Assembly (NCBI RefSeq): GCF_014904755.1
Contig: NZ_JACZFQ010000076.1
Span: 1-64,000 of the forward strand
Length of the DNA stretch: 64,000 nt
Origin: Neoluteolibacter marinus
Lineage (GTDB): Bacteria; Verrucomicrobiota; Verrucomicrobiia; Verrucomicrobiales; Akkermansiaceae
Direction: 5' to 3'
The position numbers were made by a program, and so were the translations under genes. The notes below the pieces were generated by a model. It had not been told where the DNA came from, ran no database searches, and saw only the letters and a program-made list of their open reading frames with translations. Of the stretch, positions 16,193 to 24,484 are shown one piece after another. How positions within the stretch are numbered: the stretch's first letter is position 1; every line of letters starts with the position of its first letter.

Positions 16193-16750
16193 ATGAATCC
16201 CGAGGACGAAAAGGATCCGGCGGACGCCGTCGAGACCATGGATCAGGTGAGCCCCGATGCCGTGGAAACCGAGGCTGATCCGCTGGCGGATCTCGAGGCC
16301 GACGTGATGAAGTGGCGTGAGCTGGCGGTCCGGACCGCGGCCGACCTCGACAATTTCCGCAAGCGCTCCGCCCGCGAGCGCGAGGATGCGATCCGCTACG
16401 CGAACCAGAGCTTGCTGGAAGAACTGCTGCCGGTGATCGATAACTTCGAGATGGGCATGCAGGCGGCGTCCCAGGACAAGAGCTCGATGATCTATGTCGG
16501 CATGGACATGGTCCGCCGCCAGTTGAATGACTTTCTCGGTTCGCAAGGCGTCACCGAAATCGCCGCGGACGGCCAGATGTTCGACCCCAACGTCCACGAG
16601 GCGGTCTCCCAGGAAGAGAGCGCCGGGGCCGACGAAGGGCGCGTGCTGCGGGTTCATCGCCGCGGCTTCATGCTGCGCGACCGGCTGCTCCGGCCTGCCA
16701 CGGTGGTGGTGGCCAAGGCGGCGGACGGCAACGACGGGGAGGAAGGGTAA
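16193..16750 (+). CDS. grpE: Nucleotide exchange factor GrpE
   Basis: 185 residues. The acidic N-terminal tail and long helix ([20 protein letters not shown]) lead into the family core [21 protein letters not shown] and [12 protein letters not shown], and the C-terminal beta wing ends with [10 protein letters not shown]. GrpE dimerises and releases ADP from DnaK in the cytoplasm. ATG 16193 gives the usual acidic N-terminus ([11 protein letters not shown]). The stop overlaps the dnaJ start (TAATG), so the two are translationally coupled. dnaK is not in the window. Confidence 0.95.
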   Translation: MNPEDEKDPADAVETMDQVSPDAVETEADPLADLEADVMKWRELAVRTAADLDNFRKRSAREREDAIRYANQSLLEELLPVIDNFEMGMQAASQDKSSMIYVGMDMVRRQLNDFLGSQGVTEIAADGQMFDPNVHEAVSQEESAGADEGRVLRVHRRGFMLRDRLLRPATVVVAKAADGNDGEEG

Positions 16751-17883
16751 TGATGGCGGCGAAGCGCGACTATTACGAGATTCTCGGCGTCTCCCGCGAG
16801 GCGACGCAGGAAGAGATCAAGAAGTCCTACCGCAAGCTCGCGGTGAAGTTTCACCCGGACAAAAACCCGGGTGACCACGAGGCGGAGGACAAGTTCAAGG
16901 AGCTCGGCGAGGCCTACGAGGCCTTGAGCGATCCCGACAAGCGTGCGGCCTATGACCGCTACGGCCACCAGGCATTCGCCGGCGGTGGTGGCGGCGGTGG
17001 CGGGTTCCACGATCCGATGGATCTGTTTTCCCAGGTCTTCGGCGGCGCCTTCGGTGGCGGATTCGAGGAGTTTTTCGGCGGTGGCCGCCGCCAGCGCAGC
17101 GGCAAGCAGCGGGGCAGCGACCTGCGCTACGATCTGGAAATCACCCTCGAGGAGGCTGCCCGCGGTTCCGAGAAGGAACTGGAGATCGAGCACTTCGGTC
17201 CCTGCGGGACCTGCAATTCATCCGGCTCGAAAAGCAGCGGCGGCACCAAGTCGTGCAGCAGCTGCGGCGGCCGCGGCGTGGTGGCCCGCCAGGCCGGGAT
17301 CTTCATCCAGCAAACGACCTGCCCCGAGTGCCGCGGCGCCGGGGAGGTGGTCAGCGACCCGTGTTCCTCCTGCGGGGGCGACGGCCGGATGCACAAGACC
17401 AGCCGGATCAAGATCCGCATCCCGGCGGGCGTCGAGGACGGCACCCGGCTGAGGTCCACGGGCAACGGCGATGCCGGGGTCCGCGGCGGCGCGGCGGGCG
17501 ATCTCTACGTCTTCCTCCACGTCAAGGAACACGACGTTTTCGAGCGCGAGGGCAGCAACCTCTTCTGCGAGGTGCCGATGCCGTTCAGCGTGGCCACCCT
17601 CGGCGGCGAGCTGGAGGTGCCGACCCTTGACGGCCGCGCGTCGATCAAGATCCCGGCGGGAACCCAGGGCGGCACGATGTTCCGCCTGCGCGAGCGCGGG
17701 GTTCCGACGCTTTCGGGCGGGCGCAAGGGCGACCTGCATGTCCGCGTGCAGGTGGAAGTTCCGACGCGTCTCAATTCCGACCAGGAGGAGAAGTTGAGGA
17801 CTTTCGCCGAATCGATCGGCGACCACAACTCGCCGATGCAGGAGTCCTTCTTCCAGAAGGCCCGGCGCTTCTTCGATCTCTGA
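16750..17883 (+). CDS. dnaJ: Chaperone DnaJ (Hsp40)
   Basis: 377 residues, the usual length. The J domain (about 5-70) has the HPD motif in [11 protein letters not shown] Gly/Phe-rich linker ([11 protein letters not shown]) follows. The zinc-binding domain (about 145-215) has four Cys pairs (CGTC, CSSC, CPEC, CSSC), although the first repeat is irregular ([13 protein letters not shown]). The C-terminal substrate-binding and dimerisation domains end with [11 protein letters not shown]. It delivers unfolded proteins to DnaK and stimulates its ATPase. It overlaps grpE by one base; ATG 16753 is an alternative start. rsmE follows after 11 bases, probably in the same operon. Confidence 0.97.
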   Translation: MMAAKRDYYEILGVSREATQEEIKKSYRKLAVKFHPDKNPGDHEAEDKFKELGEAYEALSDPDKRAAYDRYGHQAFAGGGGGGGGFHDPMDLFSQVFGGAFGGGFEEFFGGGRRQRSGKQRGSDLRYDLEITLEEAARGSEKELEIEHFGPCGTCNSSGSKSSGGTKSCSSCGGRGVVARQAGIFIQQTTCPECRGAGEVVSDPCSSCGGDGRMHKTSRIKIRIPAGVEDGTRLRSTGNGDAGVRGGAAGDLYVFLHVKEHDVFEREGSNLFCEVPMPFSVATLGGELEVPTLDGRASIKIPAGTQGGTMFRLRERGVPTLSGGRKGDLHVRVQVEVPTRLNSDQEEKLRTFAESIGDHNSPMQESFFQKARRFFDL

Positions 17884-17894
17884 TTCCCAAGGCC

Positions 17895-18617
17895 ATGGCG
17901 CGCTTCTTCCTGGGTCCGGAGGCTTGGGACGGAAATGCCGTCCTGACCGGTGACGAGGCGAAGCACGCCGCCCAGGTGATGCGCGTCCGCAAGGGCGAGC
18001 GGATCGTGGTCTTCGACGGCCGGGGTCGCTCCGCGCCGGCGGAGATTCTCGAGGTCTCGCGGTCGGAGATCCGGCTCGCGCTCGGCGAGATCGTCCGTCG
18101 TCCGCCTCCGTCGCCGAGGATCCGGCTGGCGCAAGCGGTGCCGAAGGGCAAGACGATGGACCTGATCGTTCAAAAGGCGGTCGAGCTCGGGGCCACCGCG
18201 ATCCAGCCTTTGATCACCCGCAACACGGTCGTGCAGATCGACGGGGACGACGCGGCGCGGAAGTCGGGGAAGTGGCAGAGGGTGGCGCTCGAAGCCTGCA
18301 AACAGTGCGGTCAGGATGTGCTGCCGGAAGTCGCGGAGGTGAAGGATTTCGATCGCTGGATCGGCGATTCCGGGGGCGGGTTGAAGGTGATCGCGTCGCT
18401 GTTTCCCGGCGCCCGGCCCTTGCGGGACATCTTGCGGAATGCCGGGAACGTGGAGGAAATCACGCTCCTGGTCGGGCCTGAAGGGGATTTCACCGGTGCG
18501 GAGGGCGAAGCGGCCCTCGCGGCGGGATTTCAGCCGGCGAGCCTCGGCTCCATCGTGCTGCGGGCCGAGACCGCGGCGTTTTTTGCAATTTCGGCGACGA
18601 GATATGAGTTTTCGTGA
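17895..18617 (+). CDS. rsmE: 16S rRNA (uracil-1498-N3)-methyltransferase
   Basis: 240 residues matching RsmE. A PUA-like N-terminal domain (about 1-70; HAAQVMRVRKGERIVVFDGRG) precedes a SPOUT methyltransferase with the trefoil-knot SAM site LLVGPEGDFTGAEGE and LGSIVLRAETAAFFA. It methylates U1498 of 16S rRNA in the 30S subunit using S-adenosylmethionine. VPKGKTMDLIVQKAVELG is the family's central motif. rsmE often follows dnaJ in bacterial genomes, and here the gap is only 11 bases. Confidence 0.95.
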   Translation: MARFFLGPEAWDGNAVLTGDEAKHAAQVMRVRKGERIVVFDGRGRSAPAEILEVSRSEIRLALGEIVRRPPPSPRIRLAQAVPKGKTMDLIVQKAVELGATAIQPLITRNTVVQIDGDDAARKSGKWQRVALEACKQCGQDVLPEVAEVKDFDRWIGDSGGGLKVIASLFPGARPLRDILRNAGNVEEITLLVGPEGDFTGAEGEAALAAGFQPASLGSIVLRAETAAFFAISATRYEFS

Positions 18618-18629
18618 AGGGGTGTCGAT

Positions 18630-18658
18630 TTGACGAGGTTGTTTGTAAAAAATAACCT
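18630..18658 (+). promoter_or_regulatory. Candidate promoter of the CAP-domain gene
   Basis: TTGACG (18630-18635), a 17-base spacer and TAACCT (18653-18658) lie in an unusually AT-rich 57-base gap before ATG 18675. The -35 box is good; the -10 box matches only in part. Confidence 0.4.
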
Positions 18659-18674
18659 TTAATTGTTAGGTTTT

Positions 18675-21600
18675 ATGAAATATCGGGGGCGCGTGTTCCC
18701 CCTTCGCTCCAGAGGCTTCTGGCTGCTGTCGCTTCTCCCCGCAACCTGCAGCGCCTGGCTCCCGGGAATCGCCGCCCCGTCGCCGACGCGTGGGTTCGTG
18801 GTGAATACCGCGGACCGCGGGGAGGTGGTCTCCTTTTATCACGCCGTCTACATGGCGTCGGAGGGCTACCAGGACCGGATCGATTGGACCGGGGTCTACA
18901 ATTCCACGGCGGCGGGTGCCGAAGGTACCGTCTCCGCGGAGTTCGTGGCCGATGTCGAACGCCGCCTCAACTACTACCGCGCGATGTGCGGGGTGGCGGC
19001 CGATGTGAGCGTGAACTCCGGAGCGGTGGTCCGGATCGATTCCGGGGACACTCACAAGCCGGAAGCGACGACCACCAAGGCGGAGGCGGCCCAGCGCGCG
19101 GCGCTGATGTTCCAAAAGGGAGCTCCTAGCCACAATCCCGCGGAATCGACATTCGCTTGGACCATAGCGGCCTGGAATGCCTGCCACAACGGAAACCTGG
19201 CCAGAGGGTTCTTCGGTCCCGGCGCGATGGATGTCTATTTCAAGGAAGACGTGGACGGGGTTTCCGGTTGGAACGTGAACGTTGGTCACCGCCGCTGGTT
19301 GCTGTGCCAGTCATCGACCGATTTCGCGACGGGAGACACGCCAGGTAGTTTCGCCGGTGGCACACCGCAACCGCCGACCAACGTGATGTACGTGGTGCCG
19401 AGGAACGAGGAGTTGGATTTCTCCCGACCACGGGTGTTCGCGGCCTATCCTCCGGCGGGGTATTTTCCGGCGGGGCTGAACTCGCCCCTCTGGTCCTTGT
19501 CTTTTCCCGGTGGGGACTTTTCGGCTGCCACGGTCACCCTCCGCGATGCCGCTCAGGAAGTGGTGCCGGTCAGCATCGTTTCGCGCCAGGTCGGATACGG
19601 CAACAACAGCTTGGTTTGGCAGGTGCCGGAGGGGGCCAGCGATACTTCGGTGGAGGAAGACCAGATCTGGAATGTGACGGTGTCGAACATCCAGGGCGCC
19701 GGGGTTCCTTCCGAATATTCCTATCAGGTGCGCCTGATCGACCCCCTGCGCTTGAACGAGGAGCCGGTTGTCAGTGGCGATTCCTCGCCGACGGAAGCAG
19801 GCGGGGTTTACGAGGTCGCCGGGGTTTCCGGGGCGGACGAGATGGAAGCGGGCATGTTCCTGCGCCGCTCGTCGCCGTGGACCGAGGGCGCGGAACCCAG
19901 CCCGGTACCGCAAGTGGTCGCAAACACCGGAGGCAGCTACGAGTTCCTGGCCAGCACTCCGGGTTATGTTCACTCCGGGGAGAGATCCTTTCGCCTGACC
20001 TTTCCCACCGTCTATGATCCTTTGATTGGAGGTGTTCCCGAGCAGTCGTTCGAGCTTCTTCGGGAAATCATTCCAGGGGAGGGAGGTTCCCTGGATTTCG
20101 TTTACCGGCGTGGTCCGATGACTTCGGCATCCAAGCTGGTGGTCGAGAGTTCCGTGGACAACGGGCGTTCATGGGTGGCTCTGGATGGTGACGAAATCGA
20201 AGGAGCGGGCGCTGGAGGCGACTCTACATTTAAGGCGGCGTCGTTTCCCCTGACTGCAGGAAACTCGCCACTGCGCGTGCGCTTCCGCTACTACTACCTG
20301 GCAACTCCCGGCGCGCGGATATACTCCGACGAGGACTACCCGTCGCATGCCACGGGCATCTACATCGATGCGATCTCCGCGAGCGGCTGCGATTGGCTTG
20401 AACCCGGAGGCTCGATCCGTGACGCGGGACTGGAGTCATTCACCTTCGATTCGAGCACGGCCGGCGAGGAGATCGCAGGCGGCCAGGAGTGGTGGCTGCG
20501 CGCCCGGGCGGTGTTCGGCGGGCACGCCTTTCCGTTTGGTCCTCCGTTGGTGGTGAAGCCGGTCGGGGTGCTGCAGTTGATCGGCACCGCGGAACCTCCG
20601 GTCAGCGGGGCGAACTATGCGTTTATCCCGGAGCCCGGCTCGGATCGCCATGAGTTCGAGGTGATGAGGATGGAAGCTGCAGCCTGGCAGGAAGGCGCGG
20701 AGGTCCTGCCATCGGTCACGATCACCGATCTTTCCGACGCATCCTATGCGCTGGGTGATGCGCTGCCCGGCTATGTGAAAAGCGGTCTGCTGGCATTCCG
20801 GCTCGGGCTTTCCAACGCCGCGGATAACGAGGATGCTTTCGTGATCGAGCGGGCCGTGATCCCGTCCGCCGCGAGCACGCTCAGCTTCTGGGCCCGCCGT
20901 GGGAAGATGAGCAAAACGAATCTCCTGCACGCCGAGATTTCCGCCGACGACGGGGCGCACTGGACCTCGCTGTGGAGCATCGAGGGCAAGGGGAATCTCA
21001 GCACCGACAGCGACATCCTGCCTTATGAGATCCCGCTCGCGGCCTGGGCAGATCAGACGGTGAAATTCCGCTTCGCCATCCGCAAGGCGGAGGGGGGTTC
21101 CAACACGACCTGGAACACCACCAAGTCGGGTGTCTGGATCGACGACATTGCCGTGAGTTCCGCGGTTGAAGCCGGCGCGGCGAATGTGACAGCGGTGGAC
21201 GCCGGGGCCAGATATGCCCGTCTCGACGGCAGCTCCGCCGGACAGGCCTTGGCGCCGGGAACGATGTATCGGCTGCGCTTGCGTGCGGTGAGCGGAGCCA
21301 TCCCCGGCGAGTGGGGCCCGGACCTCTTCGTGACGACCACCGCGGTGCCGCTGACGGGCTTCGCGGCCTGGCAAGCCTACGACCACCCCGGATCCCCGCT
21401 CGGCTTCGAGGAAGACGCCGATGGCGACGGATTTGCGAATGGGATCGAATACGCCTTTTCGCTGGATCCCCGCGACGGGCGCGGAGTTCCGGATGACCTG
21501 GCATTCCCTCCCGGCCGGATGGAAATCTCCCGCGAGCTGCCGGTCCTGCGTGCGGACGTGATCCATGGCGCGGAGTGGTCGGACGACCTGGACTCCTGGT

Positions 21601-21704
21601 CCGGTGCCGGGGTCGAGATCGTCATCGCGGCGGGTCGGATCACCGCCAGCGCACCGAAGGGAACGCCGGCGCGGTTCATGCGATGGACGGTCACCGCGAA
21701 CTGA
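18675..21704 (+). CDS. Large secreted CAP-domain protein with tandem jelly-roll-like modules
   Basis: 1009 residues from ATG 18675 (a TTG at 18663 is in frame but less likely). A signal peptide (about 1-35) is followed by a CAP/SCP-like domain (about 45-220) with conserved features FVADVERRLNYYRAMCGV, SHNPAEST and NVGHRRWLL, where the two His are the family's metal-binding residues. Two similar beta-sandwich modules follow (about 325-560 and 640-880). Each has a SxRLxxPxx...E..IPxxxxxLxFxxRRGxM line and ends in G(I/V)(Y/W)IDxIxxS, resembling MAM/jelly-roll folds. The C-terminus has a calcium-loop-like DADGDGFANGIEYAFSLDP and a verrucomicrobial C-terminal module. It is probably an extracellular or surface protein; the substrate is unknown. 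Ends 10 bases from the convergent mutM. Confidence 0.8.
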   Translation: MKYRGRVFPLRSRGFWLLSLLPATCSAWLPGIAAPSPTRGFVVNTADRGEVVSFYHAVYMASEGYQDRIDWTGVYNSTAAGAEGTVSAEFVADVERRLNYYRAMCGVAADVSVNSGAVVRIDSGDTHKPEATTTKAEAAQRAALMFQKGAPSHNPAESTFAWTIAAWNACHNGNLARGFFGPGAMDVYFKEDVDGVSGWNVNVGHRRWLLCQSSTDFATGDTPGSFAGGTPQPPTNVMYVVPRNEELDFSRPRVFAAYPPAGYFPAGLNSPLWSLSFPGGDFSAATVTLRDAAQEVVPVSIVSRQVGYGNNSLVWQVPEGASDTSVEEDQIWNVTVSNIQGAGVPSEYSYQVRLIDPLRLNEEPVVSGDSSPTEAGGVYEVAGVSGADEMEAGMFLRRSSPWTEGAEPSPVPQVVANTGGSYEFLASTPGYVHSGERSFRLTFPTVYDPLIGGVPEQSFELLREIIPGEGGSLDFVYRRGPMTSASKLVVESSVDNGRSWVALDGDEIEGAGAGGDSTFKAASFPLTAGNSPLRVRFRYYYLATPGARIYSDEDYPSHATGIYIDAISASGCDWLEPGGSIRDAGLESFTFDSSTAGEEIAGGQEWWLRARAVFGGHAFPFGPPLVVKPVGVLQLIGTAEPPVSGANYAFIPEPGSDRHEFEVMRMEAAAWQEGAEVLPSVTITDLSDASYALGDALPGYVKSGLLAFRLGLSNAADNEDAFVIERAVIPSAASTLSFWARRGKMSKTNLLHAEISADDGAHWTSLWSIEGKGNLSTDSDILPYEIPLAAWADQTVKFRFAIRKAEGGSNTTWNTTKSGVWIDDIAVSSAVEAGAANVTAVDAGARYARLDGSSAGQALAPGTMYRLRLRAVSGAIPGEWGPDLFVTTTAVPLTGFAAWQAYDHPGSPLGFEEDADGDGFANGIEYAFSLDPRDGRGVPDDLAFPPGRMEISRELPVLRADVIHGAEWSDDLDSWSGAGVEIVIAAGRITASAPKGTPARFMRWTVTAN

Positions 21705-21714
21705 AGGCGGGCGG

Positions 21715-22533
21715 TTACTTCTGGCACTTCGGGCACCAGTAGGTGGACCGCTGGCCCATCACCGCGTGGCGGATGGGGCTGCCGCAGATGCGGCACGGTT
21801 CGCCCTTGCGATCGTAGACGAACAAGCGCTGGCGGAAGTAGCCGGGCTCGCCGTCGGAGTTGGTGAAGTCGCGCAGGGTCGTGCCACCTTGCTCGATGGA
21901 TTCGGTGAGCACGCGGCGAATGGCGTCCACGAGCTTGGCGAGACGGGGTTTTGAAATCCGGCAGGCGGGCATCGACGGGCGGATGCCGGCGCGGAACAGC
22001 GCCTCGCTGGCGTAGATGTTGCCGACCCCGACGACCAGCTTGGCGTCCATGATGACGCTCTTGATGGCCGCCTTGCGGCCCGCGCATCCGGTGGCGAGAT
22101 GGGCGGGGGTGAAGCCCTCGCCCAAGGGTTCGGGCCCCAGGTCGCGGAGCAAGGGGTGCTGCAAGGGATCGCCCTCCGGCAAATGCAGGAAGATCCCGAA
22201 GCGCCGCGGGTCGTGAAAACGGAGCTGCTTGCCGCTGTCGAGGGCCAGGGCGATGTGGTCGTGCTTCTTGAATGCGGCGGATGGCTCGGCGATGCGGAGG
22301 CTCCCGGACATCCCGAGGTGAACCAGCAGGTGGCCGTTTCGTTCCAGCGCCATGATGAGGTACTTCGAGCGCCGGTCGATGCGGGTGAAGCGGTCACCGG
22401 TGATGGACTCCAGCGACTCCGGGACCGGTAGTCTGAGGCCGCGGTGCCGGACGATCACCTCGCGGACCTGCCTGCCAAGCAGATGAGGTTCGATCCCGCG
22501 GCGGGTGGTTTCGACTTCCGGCAGTTCGGGCAT
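21715..22533 (-). CDS. mutM: Formamidopyrimidine-DNA glycosylase
   Basis: 272 residues, the usual length. The catalytic N-terminus PELPEVETTRRG contains the P2 nucleophile and E3. The beta-sandwich domain has HLGMSGSL and the H2TH region VGVGNIYASEALFRAGI. A C-terminal zinc finger has CRICGSPI and CPKC. It removes 8-oxoguanine and other oxidised purines and nicks the abasic site in base-excision repair. It is transcribed towards the CAP gene. The HlyIII-like gene lies 25 bases upstream on the same strand, so the two may be co-transcribed. Confidence 0.96.
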   Translation of the reverse strand: MPELPEVETTRRGIEPHLLGRQVREVIVRHRGLRLPVPESLESITGDRFTRIDRRSKYLIMALERNGHLLVHLGMSGSLRIAEPSAAFKKHDHIALALDSGKQLRFHDPRRFGIFLHLPEGDPLQHPLLRDLGPEPLGEGFTPAHLATGCAGRKAAIKSVIMDAKLVVGVGNIYASEALFRAGIRPSMPACRISKPRLAKLVDAIRRVLTESIEQGGTTLRDFTNSDGEPGYFRQRLFVYDRKGEPCRICGSPIRHAVMGQRSTYWCPKCQK

Positions 22534-22558
22534 GGCGAATCAACGGTGGCCGGCCCGC

Positions 22559-23218
22559 TCAAGGAAGGATGTAGACCGCGGTCGCGACGACATGGCAGGC
22601 GCTGCCGGCCAGCACGAACAGGTGCCAGATCGCGTGGTTGAAACGCAGCGACCGCCAAGCGAAGAAGATCACCCCCAGCGTGTAGCAAAGGCCGCCCGCC
22701 ACCATCCAGGCGACGCCGGCCGGCGACAGCGCGCGGAGCATGGGGCCGAAAGCGAACACGGCCAGCCATCCCATCACGATGTAGAGGGCGGTCGACCACC
22801 AGGTGTCGCGTTTGCCGCGGCAGAGGGTCTTCAGCAGCACGCCGCCGAGGGCCAACGACCACACCGCGCCGAACAGCGACCAGCCCCAAGGACCGCGCAG
22901 GGCGACCAGCGACAGCGGGGTGTAGGAACCGGCGATCAGCAGGTAGATGCAGGCGTGATCGAAGGCCTGCATCATCGGCTTGCGCCTCGGGCAGGAGGTC
23001 GCGTGGTAGAGCGTCGAGGAAAGGTAGAGCATCACCAGCGAACCGCCGAACACGCTGGCGGAAACGACCCGGAAGGCGTCGCCCCCGGCGAGGACCACCA
23101 TCATGACCAGCGCGGCGATGGCCAGGGCGGTGCCCACGGCGTGGGTCGCCATGCTGGCCATCTCTTCCGCGTGGCTTTCGCAGAGCGGTGAGCGCGGTTT
23201 TGCAACGGGTGCGTCCAT
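22559..23218 (-). CDS. Hemolysin III / PAQR-family membrane protein
   Basis: 219 residues with seven predicted membrane helices. The family metal-site motifs are visible: EEMASMATHAVGTAL in helix 1, SSTLYHAT, FDHACIYLLIAGSYTP and FNHAIWHLFVLAGSACH near the end. The His/Asp residues resemble the zinc site of PAQR/adiponectin-receptor-like hydrolases. The hemolysin name comes from a founding member and does not show toxicity; the substrate is unknown. The ATG at 23218 follows a promoter-like arrangement six bases upstream. Confidence 0.9.
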   Translation of the reverse strand: MDAPVAKPRSPLCESHAEEMASMATHAVGTALAIAALVMMVVLAGGDAFRVVSASVFGGSLVMLYLSSTLYHATSCPRRKPMMQAFDHACIYLLIAGSYTPLSLVALRGPWGWSLFGAVWSLALGGVLLKTLCRGKRDTWWSTALYIVMGWLAVFAFGPMLRALSPAGVAWMVAGGLCYTLGVIFFAWRSLRFNHAIWHLFVLAGSACHVVATAVYILP

Positions 23219-23224
23219 GCCGGG

Positions 23225-23253
23225 AGTTTCGCCGCTCCGGCGGGCCGGCGCAA
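23225..23253 (-). promoter_or_regulatory. Candidate promoter of the HlyIII-like gene
   Basis: On the minus strand TTGCGC (23248-23253), a 17-base spacer and GAAACT (23225-23230) end six bases before the start codon. The layout matches several other promoters in the window. Confidence 0.3.
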
Positions 23254-23287
23254 TGACACAAGTGGGTGCGGTGCGCCGGATGCAATT

Positions 23288-23893
23288 TCAGCTTCGATGC
23301 AAGCCGGCGAGGATCCGTTCGATCTGCACCCGGTGGATGCCGAGGTGCAGCGCCGCGATGCCGTGCCAGCCGTAGGCATCAAGTTCGCCGAACCACGGAT
23401 GGCGGAAGGTCGTCTTCGTCTTGAGTTCAGCCACCGAGGCGACTGCTTGCAGCAGGGCATCGCAGGAGGCCTCATAGTCGGCGACCGCGCTGGCATCTGC
23501 CCCGGGGCTGGGTTTCACCGCCGCCGTGCTGGCCTGGCCGGGTGGCTTGGTTCCCTGGCCGAGCGCCGTGATGACGCGGGCGAACGCCTGGTGGATGATC
23601 CGCAGGTGATCCAGGGTCATCCAGACCGACCAGTAGCGGCTGCTGTCTTCCAAGCCGATCGGTCGCGGGATCAGCACCCGTGCGGCCAACCGGGAGTCCT
23701 CGCAGGAGGTCACGAGGCCGCGGATCCTCTCGCGCTCGCGGGCAAAGCGGTCATTGAACCTTTCCCGGCTCCCTGCCCATCGCTGGAGGCGGAACAGGAG
23801 TCTCGCGGCGTAAAGTTCCGGCAGCGGCAGGCCGGCACCCGGCGCGGCGAGTTGGGGTTCGGAGGGCCGATCCATGGCGGAACCATGAATCAT
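23288..23893 (-). CDS. DinB-like protein (putative metal-dependent four-helix bundle)
   Basis: About 200 residues with three spaced His in helices, as in DinB/YfiT-like proteins: WMTLDHLRIIHQAF (about 100), FRHPWFGELDAYGWHGIAALHLGIHRVQIERIL near the C-terminus. These proteins often act as thiol-dependent transferases or in stress responses, but the exact reaction is unknown here. Starts at ATG 23893 or 23875 are possible; a TTG at 23902 is in frame. It is divergent from an HxlR-type regulator, a usual arrangement for a regulator controlling its neighbour. Confidence 0.65.
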   Translation of the reverse strand: MIHGSAMDRPSEPQLAAPGAGLPLPELYAARLLFRLQRWAGSRERFNDRFARERERIRGLVTSCEDSRLAARVLIPRPIGLEDSSRYWSVWMTLDHLRIIHQAFARVITALGQGTKPPGQASTAAVKPSPGADASAVADYEASCDALLQAVASVAELKTKTTFRHPWFGELDAYGWHGIAALHLGIHRVQIERILAGLHRS

Positions 23894-23916
23894 CGCTTGC
23901 AAAATGAAAGCAAAAT

Positions 23917-23933
23917 ACTTGTGGAATGCAAGT
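23917..23933. promoter_or_regulatory. Candidate HxlR operator
   Basis: ACTTG (23917-23921) and CAAGT (23929-23933) form a 5-bp inverted repeat with 7-base spacing, centred in the divergent gap between the DinB-like and HxlR genes. HxlR regulators bind as dimers to short palindromes in such gaps. The arms are short, so chance is possible. Confidence 0.35.
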
Positions 23934-23956
23934 GATGGGAGGGGCAGTCTTGCGGG

Positions 23957-24307
23957 GTGAAGCCCGCCGACCGTCGCTCGCCCTGCCCGGTGTCGTGTTC
24001 CCTCGACATCCTGGGGGATCGCTGGACCTTGCTGGTGGTGCGCGACCTGATGCTCGGGCGCTCCCGTTTCAAGGATTTCGTGGCGTCCCCGGAAGGCATC
24101 CCGACAAACATTCTCAGCGATCGCCTCGAGCGGCTGGTGACGAACGGGATCGCCGAACAGGTGCCGCTTGCGGATGGCGCGAAGCGGTTCGGCTACCGGC
24201 TGACCGACAAGGGCCGGGCCCTGCGTCCGGTGTTGGAGTCGGTCCGCGACTGGGGCTTGGCGTGGGAGCCGGGGACGCGGGTTTTGATGAAGCCGGGGGA
24301 TGCCTGA
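23957..24307 (+). CDS. HxlR-family transcriptional regulator
   Basis: 116 residues with a complete HxlR winged-helix domain: CPVSCSLDILGDRWTLLVVRDLMLGRSRFKDF, the recognition helix region IPTNILSDRLERLVTNGIAEQV and the wing FGYRLTDKGRALRPVL. The Cys near residue 10 in the CPV segment is the position that senses thiol oxidants in some relatives. The start is GTG 23957, with no good ATG. It probably controls the divergent DinB-like gene. Confidence 0.88.
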   Translation: MKPADRRSPCPVSCSLDILGDRWTLLVVRDLMLGRSRFKDFVASPEGIPTNILSDRLERLVTNGIAEQVPLADGAKRFGYRLTDKGRALRPVLESVRDWGLAWEPGTRVLMKPGDA

Positions 24308-24321
24308 TGCCGTCCTGCGGC

Positions 24322-24349
24322 TTGCGGGGGCCGGCGACCTTGCTAGAAG
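24322..24349 (+). promoter_or_regulatory. Candidate promoter captured from asnS
   Basis: TTGCGG (24322-24327), 16 bases, TAGAAG (24344-24349), then six bases to ATG 24356. The boxes and spacing are the same as those before asnS at 27442. Confidence 0.45.
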
Positions 24350-24484
24350 TTGCCCATGCGTACCCTCGTCCGTGACCTGCTTTGTTCGACCGCTCCCGAC
24401 GGCCGGGTGAGGACGCTCCGGGATTCGAGGGCGTTTTCGTTTTTGGAAATCAGTGGAGGGTTACGTGGGGGGAATCTCCAGATC
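24322..24484 (+). repeat. Diverged duplicate of the asnS promoter and 5' coding end (copy A)
   Basis: This segment matches 27442-27622 in order: promoter boxes, the string TGCTAGAAGT, the start ATGCGTACCCTCGTCCGTGA, and coding sequence up to AATCTCCAGATC. Copy A lacks 18 bases (six codons) within the coding part, so the frame is kept, and similarity falls off downstream. At protein level [15 protein letters not shown] and NLQI are shared with AsnRS. It now forms the promoter and first 43 codons of the DUF5650-type gene. Confidence 0.93.

Noticed and set aside
22505-23191. 228-residue plus-strand frame opposite the HlyIII-like gene
   Set aside because: Antisense shadow; the minus strand encodes a seven-helix PAQR protein with conserved motifs.
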